64,000 nt of DNA from SIG701 sp045544955. Its GTDB lineage: Bacteria; Bacillota; Clostridia; Oscillospirales; CAG-272. Location of the stretch: assembly GCA_045544955.1 (NCBI GenBank), contig JAZPZY010000029.1, forward strand, positions 1 through 64,000, written 5' to 3'. Below are positions 43,377 to 52,234 of this stretch, in pieces. The notes beneath the pieces are model-generated. The model did not search any database. It was not told where the DNA came from and worked only from the letters and a program-made list of their open reading frames with translations. Position 1 is the first letter of the stretch. Every line of letters begins with the position of its first letter. The translations under genes and the position numbers were made by a program.

Positions 43377-44441
43377 ATGAATAACAAACTGAAAGTAGGA
43401 CTGATCGGACTGGGCGGCATCTGCCGTTCCGCACACATGCGCGGCTACGCACAGATGGACAATATCGAAATTGCCGCCATCTGCGATATTCTGCCGCGGA
43501 AAATCAATGCGTTCCAGAAAGAATTTCACCTGGAAAACGTGCCTGCCTTTACCGATTATAAGGATCTTCTGCAGGTAGAAGGGCTGGATTTCGTGGATAT
43601 CTGTACCCCCAACTATCTGCATTCCGTGATCGCCGTGGAGGCGTTGGAGCAGGGGCTTCACGTATTCTGCGAAAAGCCGGATGCGGTATCCGTGGCAGAA
43701 GCACAGAGAATGATGGCGGCGGCGGAAAAATCCGGCAAGAAACTCATGGTCATGCGGAACAACCGTTATCGCAAAACGGCAAGATACGTGAAGAACTTTA
43801 TCGAAGAAGGAAAAATGGGCGAGATCTACTGCGGCCGCTGCGGCTGGCAGAGAAGACGGGGCATCCCGGGCAAGGGCGGCTGGTTTACCACGAAAGAACA
43901 GTCCGGCGGCCCTCTTATTGATCTGGGCGTACACATGATCGACCTTGCCATCTGGCTTATGGGCAATCCCACGCCGGTTGCGGTATCTGCCTGCACGTAT
44001 GCAAAGTTTGCCGACAACAAGGTTTCCGACTCCGTGCATTCCGCCTTCGGCGAAAAAAAGGACGACGGCATCTTTGACGTGGAGGATCTCGCCATGGGAT
44101 TCATCCGGTTTGACAACGGTGCCTGCCTGCAGATCGAGTTTTCCTGGGCGTCGAATATTGAAAAAGAAAACGTGTTCGTGGAGCTCCGGGGCACGAAAGC
44201 CGGCATGGAATTCAAGGATAACGGCGTGAAGATCTTTACGGAAACCGAGGGTGTGCTGGAGGATCTTCAGCCCAAGATCACAGACGTTCCCGGCATACAC
44301 GGGGAAAACCTCCGTCATTTCGCCGACGTTCTCATGAATGGGGCGGAGCCGGATTTCACACCGATCCAGGGCGTGAATATGATAAAAATTCTGGAAGCCA
44401 TGTACAAATCGGCAGAAACCGGCTTTGAAGTCCGGCTGTAA
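43377..44441 (+). CDS. Gfo/Idh/MocA-family NAD(P)-dependent sugar dehydrogenase, first copy
   Basis: A 354-residue oxidoreductase. The Rossmann motif VGLIGLGGICRSAHMRG is at the start, the catalytic lysine lies in FCEKPDAVS (near residue 100), and GGPLIDLGVHMIDLAIWL contains the expected Asp and His of the second domain. Known relatives oxidise sugars, often at C3 of glycosides. GGAGG lies 8 bases before ATG 43377. It heads an intact run of seven same-strand genes. Confidence 0.85.
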   Translation: MNNKLKVGLIGLGGICRSAHMRGYAQMDNIEIAAICDILPRKINAFQKEFHLENVPAFTDYKDLLQVEGLDFVDICTPNYLHSVIAVEALEQGLHVFCEKPDAVSVAEAQRMMAAAEKSGKKLMVMRNNRYRKTARYVKNFIEEGKMGEIYCGRCGWQRRRGIPGKGGWFTTKEQSGGPLIDLGVHMIDLAIWLMGNPTPVAVSACTYAKFADNKVSDSVHSAFGEKKDDGIFDVEDLAMGFIRFDNGACLQIEFSWASNIEKENVFVELRGTKAGMEFKDNGVKIFTETEGVLEDLQPKITDVPGIHGENLRHFADVLMNGAEPDFTPIQGVNMIKILEAMYKSAETGFEVRL

Positions 44442-44476
44442 ACTGCAGAAAAATCATTTCCGAAAGGAGCAAACGT

Positions 44477-45445
44477 ATGGAACTTTCCGTTATGTCTCCC
44501 GTTTTGAATAAAATGGGAATGGAGGACGCCCTCAAATATCTCAGCAGTCTGGGCGTGGACAGTATTGAGCTGGGTGCCGGCGGCTATCCCGGCAAAAAGC
44601 ACCTGAATCCCCGGGAGTATATTGACAATCCCGAAAAGGTGCAGTGGCTCCGGGATCTTTTGAAAAAATACAATATAAAAATCTCGGCGATCGCGTGTCA
44701 CGGCAACCCCGTGCATCCCAATAAGGAAACGGCGGCACGGTTTCATAACGAATTTGTGGACGCCATGAAGGTGGCCGCCCTTCTGGGGGTGGACACGATG
44801 GTTGGCTTTTCGGGATGCCCCGGCGATTCGGAGACGTCGAAGAATCCCAACTGGGTTACTTGTGCCTGGCCGCCGGAGTATCTGGAAACGCTGGACTGGC
44901 AGTGGAACGAGGTGCTTATCCCCTACTGGAAAGAAACGGCGAAACTGGCAAAAGAGATCGGCATAAAGAAAATCGCCTTTGAAATGCATCCGGGATTCTG
45001 TGTGTATAATCCGGCAACACTGCTGAAACTCCGTGAGGCGGTGGGAGATATCGTCGGTGCAAACGTGGATCCCAGCCATCTGTTCTGGCAGGGGATGGAT
45101 CCCTGCCAGGTGATCAAAATGCTGGGCGGGGATGCGATCTATCATTTCCACGCCAAGGATACGAAGATCGATGCGGCGAATACGGCAAAAATCGGCGTGC
45201 TGGATACCCAGAAATACGGCGATATAAATAACCGTGCCTGGGTATTCCGGACGGTGGGCTACGGCCACGGAAAAGAAGTGTGGAACGACATTATTTCCAC
45301 GCTGAAGGTGGTGGGCTACGACGGTGCCATTTCCATCGAACACGAGGACGGGCTTATGTCTCCCCGGGAGGGGCTGGAAAAGGCCATTGCCTTTCTGAAG
45401 GAAACCATTATTTACGAAACAGCCGGAAAGATGTGGTGGGCGTAA
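44477..45445 (+). CDS. Sugar phosphate isomerase/epimerase-like TIM-barrel protein (AP_endonuc_2)
   Basis: A 322-residue xylose-isomerase-like barrel. Metal-binding landmarks are in AFEMHPGF, NVDPSHLFWQG, YHFHAKDTKI and SIEHEDGL. Relatives act as keto-sugar epimerases or isomerases and, beside Gfo/Idh/MocA dehydrogenases, process 3-keto-glycosides (for example YcjR with YcjS in E. coli). AAAGGAG precedes ATG 44477. It overlaps the next gene by one base (TAATG). Confidence 0.8.
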   Translation: MELSVMSPVLNKMGMEDALKYLSSLGVDSIELGAGGYPGKKHLNPREYIDNPEKVQWLRDLLKKYNIKISAIACHGNPVHPNKETAARFHNEFVDAMKVAALLGVDTMVGFSGCPGDSETSKNPNWVTCAWPPEYLETLDWQWNEVLIPYWKETAKLAKEIGIKKIAFEMHPGFCVYNPATLLKLREAVGDIVGANVDPSHLFWQGMDPCQVIKMLGGDAIYHFHAKDTKIDAANTAKIGVLDTQKYGDINNRAWVFRTVGYGHGKEVWNDIISTLKVVGYDGAISIEHEDGLMSPREGLEKAIAFLKETIIYETAGKMWWA

Positions 45446-46536
45446 TGAAAATCTATAAGCTGGGCATCATCGGATTCGGAAGCATGGGAGCTTCGCACTA
45501 CAAAATTATTTCGGATAAATTCAATCTTCCCAAATATCCCGGTTACGTAGAGAACGTTCAGGTAAAAGGCGTTTTTGATCTGAATCCCAAAAGAATGCGG
45601 GCGGCAGAAGAGTACGGACTCATTGCTTATCCCTCAAGAGAGGCACTGCTCTCCGATCCGGAGATCGATATCGTGCTTGTTGCCACAACCAACGAGGCAC
45701 ATATGGAAAATGCTATTGCGGCCCTGGAGGCGGGGAAGCACGTGATCTGTGAAAAGCCGGTTACGATAAGTTCGGATGAACTCAAACAGATCATGGAAAC
45801 GGCAGAGCGGACGGGAAAACTGTTCACGGTGAACCAGAACCGCCGTGTAAACCGGGATTTCGTCCTTATGCGGGAAAAGGTGGAAAGCGGTATTCTGGGA
45901 AACGTGTACGTGATCGAATCCCGCGTGGAGGGATCCCGGGGCGTTCCTGCCGGCTGGCGTACCGTGAAAAAGCTGGGCGGCGGCATGATGCTGGACTGGG
46001 GCGTACACCTTATCGATCAGATCCTGTATATGCTCCCGCAGAAGGTGACGCAGGTTTACTGTAAAATGCTCCACGTTCAGTACCAGGACGTGGACGACAA
46101 CTTTCATCTGCTCCTTACCTTTGCGGACGGACTTACGGTCATCATTGAGGTTTCCACCAATAACTACATAACCCATCCCCGGTGGTACGTGCTGGGTGAG
46201 CGGGGAACCATGACGATTGAAAACTGGGACTGCACGGGGAAGATCGTTCGCCGGACGGATACGGACGGGGAATGGGAAGAAGAGGTCGTAATGACCGCCG
46301 CCGGTCCCACGAAAACTATGGCGCCGCGCAATCCCAAATCCACCGAAACCATCGAACTGTCTATGCCCGAGGGGCTCGTGGACAGTTTAAGCAAAACTTA
46401 CGACCAGCTGACGGCGGCAATTGAGGGGAAAGCGCCCCTCACCATCACCGCAGAGCAGGCGATGCGTGTTATGAAGGTGATGGAGGCGGCCTTTGCCTCC
46501 GCCGAAACGAACCGGGTAATGGACGTTGATCTGTAA
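45445..46536 (+). CDS. Gfo/Idh/MocA-family dehydrogenase, second copy
   Basis: A 363-residue oxidoreductase with the Rossmann motif LGIIGFGSMGASHYK, catalytic lysine in ICEKPVTIS (near residue 99) and GGGMMLDWGVHLIDQILYM in the second domain. It is clearly different from the first copy, so the pair may work on two substrates or on forward and reverse redox steps. ATG 45445 overlaps the preceding stop; a longer reading from 45280 would lie inside the epimerase gene. Confidence 0.85.
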   Translation: MKIYKLGIIGFGSMGASHYKIISDKFNLPKYPGYVENVQVKGVFDLNPKRMRAAEEYGLIAYPSREALLSDPEIDIVLVATTNEAHMENAIAALEAGKHVICEKPVTISSDELKQIMETAERTGKLFTVNQNRRVNRDFVLMREKVESGILGNVYVIESRVEGSRGVPAGWRTVKKLGGGMMLDWGVHLIDQILYMLPQKVTQVYCKMLHVQYQDVDDNFHLLLTFADGLTVIIEVSTNNYITHPRWYVLGERGTMTIENWDCTGKIVRRTDTDGEWEEEVVMTAAGPTKTMAPRNPKSTETIELSMPEGLVDSLSKTYDQLTAAIEGKAPLTITAEQAMRVMKVMEAAFASAETNRVMDVDL

Positions 46537-46563
46537 ACAAGCTGAATACGGAGAGGAGTTTCT

Positions 46564-49500
46564 ATGAAAGGTATGTCCAAAAGAATTTGTGCTCTTTTGC
46601 TGGCGTCCGTTCTGTCGGCGGGCGTTCTTCCGGCGTGCCGTGCCGAAGATACCCAAAAGGCCGACGAGACGCAGAAAGCCGAGGATACACAAAAAACTGA
46701 CGACACGCAGAAAGCCGAGGACTCCCCAAAAACGGAGGACACTCAAAAGGCGGAAGAGCCGGAGGGACGTGTTCTCATCGACTGGAACTGCGACACGCTT
46801 GAAGAGGAATTTATATCTCTCGGTGCCAATACGTATCCCCATTATTATTTTGCCGATTCTTCAATGAAGGGCGTGGAACCGGGCACCGTGTACATGGCCG
46901 GCAACGCAAGAGCTTCCGGTTACGCCACCATGACGTTGCAAAGCGAAATGACTACCGCCGCCGTCACCCTGGAGATGGATATGAAGGTGGATTCTTTCGT
47001 AACCCCGGCGTCAAATCCGAACACGCGGGGATTCGTTATTGAGTTTACACTGCCGAACGGCAAGCTGCTGTATATCGCTTTGCGGGATATGGACGGCACG
47101 ACGGATGAGGACGGCAATAACGCCACGCTGCACGTATCCAGCCTGGACCGTGCCTCCGAATACGGATACAAGGAACGGATCGCCATTCCCACGGACGGAA
47201 AGTTTCACACCTGGACATTCCAGTACGACGGGGAAAGCTTGCTCCGCCTTTCCATTGACGGAGAAACCGTGCAGGATTTCCCGGAGGTAAACGTCTTCCA
47301 TAGCAAGGACGCCGGGCGGCTGCAGCTAAAAAACGTTATGCTGAACCGGACGGAGGATTCCGCCTTGAACGTGATTACGTTTGACCGTATCAAGGTAACG
47401 GAGGGCACCACCCTTCTGCGGCGGGAGATCGAAAGTGCCGCCGTGGCTCCGGGTGCCGTGGCAGAACGATTCACCGTTACTGCCCGGTTGAATCGCCTGG
47501 AAGAGAACGGCACGCTTACGGTATCGGTCTTCCCCCGGGGTGAAGAGGAGCGGGCGGTGACAGCATCCCTGATGCCGGAAGCCCTTTCGACGGACGTAAC
47601 CCTGGAGGATCTTCCCTTTACCGGGCTGTGCACCGTGCTTGTGCAATACGCCGACGCACAGCCTTTCTCGTTCAACTATTATCTGTATCATTCCTATGAG
47701 AAAATTGCCGCCGGTGACGAAGTGAAGGCGAAGCAGGCTGACGCGGCCTACGTATTCACAGATCTGGGGGCAGCAGAGGTGCCCGAAGATTCCACTTGGT
47801 ACACGTTGGCGTGGGAAACGGCAACAGATTCCGGCTCCGCCCTTTGCACCCCTGCCGTGGGGAAGGCGCAGCCGCTTACCGTGCCCGTAACCCTTACCGG
47901 TAAATACGCCGTATTTGCCGGCTATGTGGAAGGCTCTCAGGCCATCGGCGTAAACGGAACGGAGGTGTCTCTTGATGCCCCCGGAAAGATTGGCACCAAT
48001 ATCTGCGAGACGTTCGTCGCCGCCGTGGATGCGGACGGGGAGGAGATCACCCTTGAAAACGTCCCCCATGCTTTCGCACAGATTGCGTATCTGAAGTTCT
48101 TGTCCATTTCGGACGAGCTTTACGATATTGCCACCCGCAAGGACGATTCCCACACCTTTATCACCGACAACGACGGGTATTCCACACTGACGGATAAAAA
48201 GCACGGTGATTACGAAACGCTGTTCAACAGTGACTTTGTGAAGCCGTATAACAGTATTGATCAGCGGCAGTTTATCTGGTGCACCTTCTCCACCTCCATT
48301 CTGAACTACGACAGTGAAGTCTGGTGGGAGTACGTGGAAAGCCGGCTGCGTGATCTGAACATCCCCGAGGACAAGTGGCCTGAGGATTTCCTTGACCATG
48401 TGGACACGGAGGGAAACCATCCGGATTATGATGGGCTGATGCGTCAGGTGGACAAAAACGCCTACAGCAATATACGTGCCTTGAACAAGGAAGGCTATCC
48501 CCATAAGGTGCTTTCCGATATGGCGGCTGAGAAGATCGAGGACAGCCAGTTCTACGTATCGCTCCGTATGTCTCACTACGACGACGGTCAGTACGCTTTC
48601 CAGACCGGTGCCCTACATCATCTGCATCCCGAATGGATCAGAGAAGGCGGCGTACAGGCAAGCTACGCACACGAGGAGTACCGGAATTATCTCCATGATA
48701 TTCTCATTGAGATGGCCGAGCCGGAAAACGTCACCGGTGTCCTTATGGATTTTGGCAGATATTACTACATTTTCGGCGACGAGCTGACGGACGTGGAAAA
48801 ACGTACAGAGATCATGAACGAATTTGTGAAGAGCGTGCGCGACGATCTGCCAAAGGGTAAGAAACTCACCGTACGTGTGTTGGATCCCATCTATGAAAAG
48901 GCCACCGTATGGGGGCTGGACTATAAAACGTGGGTAAAGGAAGGATGGGTAGATCGGGTATACATCTCCTGCCAGTCTCACGAGACGTTCTTTGATTTTG
49001 ACGAATACATTACGTTCTTCGAAGAGTATCCGGAGACGGAATTCTATTTGGGCGTAAACGCAACCCTGTCCGGCACCGATACGACCAAGGCAGAAGAAGA
49101 AATCCTGCAGGCGGGAGGCACTGTTCAGCAGCGGAAGCGGGTGGACAAGATGGACATCATGCTTCGCATCAGCGACTTTTACGCCGCCGGTGCGGACGGC
49201 GTGTTCACCTTTAACTGGTCGGGTACCGCGTCCATGTTCCAGAACGTCCAGAACGCCACCCGTATGCTGAAGTGGTACTATTTCACCTATCCTACGACGC
49301 TTTCACAGCCCCCAAAGGCTATGTTCACCGACAAGGGCGGTCAGCGTGTGATCTTTGATTATGACTGCGCGTCTCTCTCCGTTCCGTTTGTCAGCCTGGG
49401 GGACAATGCGTATCCGAACTACTACTTTGCCGATCACAGAATGGACGAGACCGTTCCCGAGGGCGTAATCTATCTTGGTGGCACGGCCGCGGAAAAAACC

Positions 49501-50493
49501 GGCTATGCCACCCTCACCCTGCCTCTTACCGGTGCAGGAAAAGCGTATACGGTTACAATGGATCTAAAGATCGACTCCATCATGCAGCCCTCCGCGTCGC
49601 CTACCTGGCGGGGACTCATTTTCGAGATCTCCAATCCCGGGGCACCGCTTCTGTATTTCACGCTGAACGGCATGGAGACGGATGGGGACGGAAACAACGC
49701 CGTTCTGTATCTGTCAAAGAAAAAACGTGCCGGCACCGACGTGGAAAAGAAGATCGCTCTGCCCGATGATGACGAATTCCACACCTGGACCGTTGACTTT
49801 GACGGCAAGGGCGGCGTGGTGATCTCTATCGACGGAAAAGAACTCGTGAAGGCGGACGGCATTACCGTCCAGCCGAAGCAGGATAAACCGATCCTGCAGA
49901 TCAAAAATATGATGATGGATATCGCCGCCGGGCAGAACTCCCTCTTTATCGATTCCGTAACGGTCACCTCCCAGGTGGAGGCACACACCACGGCACCGCT
50001 TATCCAGGAAACAAATGCCGAAAAGATCGCCGCCAAGGCCACCGTGGAACGCCGTGCCGAGGTGCTGGGATTCCCGGTAAAGGATTCTGATTTTGAAAAG
50101 GCATGCACCGTTGAGAATGCCGCAGATCCCGGAAAGTATACCTCCCACGGAAAGGAAGCCGAGGTCCAGTTTGCCTACGATAAAACGGCAAAGCAGCTGA
50201 CGTTGTACGTAACGTATAATCTGAATTCCTGGCTGAAGGATCTTTATCTGACGGACAGTGCGGGAAACAGCGTTGACTTCTATTCGGACAGAACGTACGG
50301 GGCGTCAAAGGCGGGGAATACCCTGTGGAGCCACGCCTATGCGGAAAAGAATCACGCAGACGCGGTAAAGACCGTCACGCTGGTTATCGATAATGTAACC
50401 GAACTGCCGGAGAAATACGTACTGTTTGCCAACAACTGCGGCACGAGCACCGGTTTCACGGCAAAGATCACCGTGGAATTTCCAAAAGAATAA
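46564..50493 (+). CDS. Very large secreted lipoprotein: two LamG-like domains around a TIM-barrel-like hydrolase domain
   Basis: A 1309-residue lipoprotein. The signal peptide ends at lipobox VLPAC (Cys25). A linker of hexapeptide repeats follows (27-65). Residues about 67-290 look LamG/concanavalin-like (WNCDTLEEEFISLG, FHTWTFQYDGESLLRLSIDG). Residues about 520-925 resemble a glycoside-hydrolase barrel, with LMDFGRYYYIFGDE (near 727), YLGVNATLSG and GADGVFTFNWSG (near 875). A second LamG-like copy is at about 935-1140 (FDYDCASLSVPF, FHTWTVDFDGKGGVVISIDG), and a C-terminal beta-domain follows. Candidate acids are in FGDE and nearby DFGR. The family is not one I can name. A paralogue runs off the right edge of the window. 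It is probably the cell-surface glycan-binding and cleaving component of this operon. Confidence 0.75.
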   Translation: MKGMSKRICALLLASVLSAGVLPACRAEDTQKADETQKAEDTQKTDDTQKAEDSPKTEDTQKAEEPEGRVLIDWNCDTLEEEFISLGANTYPHYYFADSSMKGVEPGTVYMAGNARASGYATMTLQSEMTTAAVTLEMDMKVDSFVTPASNPNTRGFVIEFTLPNGKLLYIALRDMDGTTDEDGNNATLHVSSLDRASEYGYKERIAIPTDGKFHTWTFQYDGESLLRLSIDGETVQDFPEVNVFHSKDAGRLQLKNVMLNRTEDSALNVITFDRIKVTEGTTLLRREIESAAVAPGAVAERFTVTARLNRLEENGTLTVSVFPRGEEERAVTASLMPEALSTDVTLEDLPFTGLCTVLVQYADAQPFSFNYYLYHSYEKIAAGDEVKAKQADAAYVFTDLGAAEVPEDSTWYTLAWETATDSGSALCTPAVGKAQPLTVPVTLTGKYAVFAGYVEGSQAIGVNGTEVSLDAPGKIGTNICETFVAAVDADGEEITLENVPHAFAQIAYLKFLSISDELYDIATRKDDSHTFITDNDGYSTLTDKKHGDYETLFNSDFVKPYNSIDQRQFIWCTFSTSILNYDSEVWWEYVESRLRDLNIPEDKWPEDFLDHVDTEGNHPDYDGLMRQVDKNAYSNIRALNKEGYPHKVLSDMAAEKIEDSQFYVSLRMSHYDDGQYAFQTGALHHLHPEWIREGGVQASYAHEEYRNYLHDILIEMAEPENVTGVLMDFGRYYYIFGDELTDVEKRTEIMNEFVKSVRDDLPKGKKLTVRVLDPIYEKATVWGLDYKTWVKEGWVDRVYISCQSHETFFDFDEYITFFEEYPETEFYLGVNATLSGTDTTKAEEEILQAGGTVQQRKRVDKMDIMLRISDFYAAGADGVFTFNWSGTASMFQNVQNATRMLKWYYFTYPTTLSQPPKAMFTDKGGQRVIFDYDCASLSVPFVSLGDNAYPNYYFADHRMDETVPEGVIYLGGTAAEKTGYATLTLPLTGAGKAYTVTMDLKIDSIMQPSASPTWRGLIFEISNPGAPLLYFTLNGMETDGDGNNAVLYLSKKKRAGTDVEKKIALPDDDEFHTWTVDFDGKGGVVISIDGKELVKADGITVQPKQDKPILQIKNMMMDIAAGQNSLFIDSVTVTSQVEAHTTAPLIQETNAEKIAAKATVERRAEVLGFPVKDSDFEKACTVENAADPGKYTSHGKEAEVQFAYDKTAKQLTLYVTYNLNSWLKDLYLTDSAGNSVDFYSDRTYGASKAGNTLWSHAYAEKNHADAVKTVTLVIDNVTELPEKYVLFANNCGTSTGFTAKITVEFPKE
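46642..46760 (+). repeat. Degenerate hexapeptide repeat (EDTQKA) coding for the lipoprotein linker
   Basis: About six 18-bp units encode EDTQKA, DETQKA, EDTQKT, DDTQKA, EDSPKT and EDTQKA in a row, directly after the lipid-anchored cysteine. It makes a charged spacer of variable length between membrane and folded part. Confidence 0.8.
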
Positions 50494-50520
50494 ACGATAC
50501 CGATACAAGGAGGACGTACA

Positions 50521-51300
50521 TTGCGAAAGGATTATCACATGCATCCCACCGTGCTGAAGGCCCCCGGGCGGTTTGATCTGTTTGTACAGAAGGCCCTGGC
50601 GTGCGGTATCGGAGAGATCTGTGTAACGGATCACATGCCCCTGTCCATCTCCGGTGCCAAGGATCGCATCCGGGCCGGTGAGGTGAAAAATTACTGCCGC
50701 CGTGTCCGGGAACTTGCGGAAAAGTACGAAGGGATCCTGCGTATCAAGTGCGGTATCGAGATCGATTATCATCCGTCCGCCCTTGCGGAAATCGAAAGTG
50801 TTCTGGAGGACGGCACGTTTGACTTCATTCTTGCCTCCTCCCATATGCACGTTTTTATTGGGGATTTTGAAAACTACACTTTTTCCGATTTTGCAAAGGC
50901 GGCTCTTGAAAATTCCCTGAAGGCGGCGGAGACCGGCTGGTTCCACGCCCTGTCCCATCTGGATATGTACCGGTTTGCCTTTGAGAATCCCCACCGGTTT
51001 CCGCTTATAAAGAATGCGTATTCGCCCGAGATGAATGAGTGCCTTATAAAGGAACTGCTGGATACGGTCGTTCGCCGGGGCATGTTTTTGGAGATCAATC
51101 CGCACCTGGCGGAGGCAAAGCAGGATCTGTCTTTTGTGTATCCGGCGGAGCCTATCGCACGGTGGGCACTGGAAAAAAACGTGCAGTTTTCCTATGGCTC
51201 CGATGTACATAATCCGGATTCCGTGGGCGTGTATCTGGAGGTTTTGGAAAATCATCCCGTATACGGAAAAGCGTTGAAACAATGGGAGGATGAAGTATGA
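50521..51300 (+). CDS. PHP-domain phosphoesterase, histidinol-phosphatase-like, first copy
   Basis: A 259-residue PHP protein with all metal motifs: DYHMHP (4-9), TDHMP, GIEIDYHP, LASSHMH, LSHLDM and GSDVHN. The family includes HisJ histidinol phosphatases and other phosphomonoesterases. There are no histidine biosynthesis genes here; the sugar operon suggests a sugar-phosphate substrate. TTG 50521 is the start because GGAGG precedes it at normal spacing and the motif begins at residue 4. It overlaps the next gene by 4 bases. Confidence 0.8.
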   Translation: MRKDYHMHPTVLKAPGRFDLFVQKALACGIGEICVTDHMPLSISGAKDRIRAGEVKNYCRRVRELAEKYEGILRIKCGIEIDYHPSALAEIESVLEDGTFDFILASSHMHVFIGDFENYTFSDFAKAALENSLKAAETGWFHALSHLDMYRFAFENPHRFPLIKNAYSPEMNECLIKELLDTVVRRGMFLEINPHLAEAKQDLSFVYPAEPIARWALEKNVQFSYGSDVHNPDSVGVYLEVLENHPVYGKALKQWEDEV

Positions 51301-52205
51301 AAACAACCAAAGAAATCACTGAATTGCTGTCCCGGTGCCGGCACGTGGACTCCCACGTGCACACCCATCTTTGCGACGGACAGGCAGATATGACCGTTTT
51401 AAGTATCGCCGCCGCCGCCAAAGAGAAAAGCGTGGACGGCATTATCCTCACCCCTCATTTTCACAAAGCAGTGCATGACGAGACGGCAGCGTGGTATGAC
51501 GATACGGACGAAAGCATCTTTCTTTCCCTGCGAGAAGAGATCGACCGCTACGAACGTGATGACGGATCGGTACGGTTTATCCTTTCCACGGAAACGGATA
51601 TTCTGAATCTTGACGGGGAACTGTCTCTCCACCCCTCACCCGAAACAGAGCGCGCCCTCGATATGATCGCACCTACGCTGAACTATCATCCCTGCCTTCC
51701 GCTTATTTTCGTGGGTCTGACCACGGGGAAGAGGATTGACGGACTGCACGACAGCGGCATGTATGGGGAGGCCGCCGCAAAGCTGGGCGGCATCGGCGAG
51801 GTGTTGTCCCTTGCCTTTGAAACCGAGATCAATGCGGTAAAGAAATGCCCGTACCCTGCCATGCTGGGACACCTGTTTATGCCCTATTCTTTTCATCCGC
51901 GCCGGAACAACTGCTTTGGTGCCACGCCGGAGCATCTTTCGGGGATGAAAAAGGAGGTGAGACGTCTGCTCTCCGCGTGCCGGGAAAAGAACGTTATCGT
52001 GGATCTCACCGGCGTTCACGTGGCGGAAGGTCAACGCGCGGAGGAGAAAATAGAAAACAATGGATTCCTTGTGGAATTTCAGAAATTCGCTATCCGTGAA
52101 TGTGAGAATCTCGGTGTCACGGCGTATTTCGGAAGCGATGCCCACAGCCTTGCCGGCATTGGAAAGAGTGCCGATTATTACCGGCTGCTGTACGGAAATC
52201 CATAA
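51297..52205 (+). CDS. PHP-domain hydrolase, second copy
   Basis: A 302-residue PHP-family protein more divergent than its neighbour. Metal motifs are VDSHVHTHLCDG (17-28), LTPHFHK, STETDIL, MLGHLF and GSDAHSL. It is translationally coupled (ATGA) to the first PHP gene, so the two may form a complex or act in sequence. Substrate unknown. Confidence 0.75.
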   Translation: MKTTKEITELLSRCRHVDSHVHTHLCDGQADMTVLSIAAAAKEKSVDGIILTPHFHKAVHDETAAWYDDTDESIFLSLREEIDRYERDDGSVRFILSTETDILNLDGELSLHPSPETERALDMIAPTLNYHPCLPLIFVGLTTGKRIDGLHDSGMYGEAAAKLGGIGEVLSLAFETEINAVKKCPYPAMLGHLFMPYSFHPRRNNCFGATPEHLSGMKKEVRRLLSACREKNVIVDLTGVHVAEGQRAEEKIENNGFLVEFQKFAIRECENLGVTAYFGSDAHSLAGIGKSADYYRLLYGNP

Positions 52206-52234
52206 AAATTTTTTATATATGAAAGGATAAAACC

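Noticed and set aside
46642..46760. CRISPR-like tandem array
   Set aside because: The 18-bp units have no spacers, are in frame and encode a regular EDTQKA linker.
50521..51300. Histidine biosynthesis phosphatase HisJ
   Set aside because: Motifs fit the PHP family broadly, but no other his gene is present and the gene is coupled to a second PHP gene in a sugar operon. The specific name is not justified.
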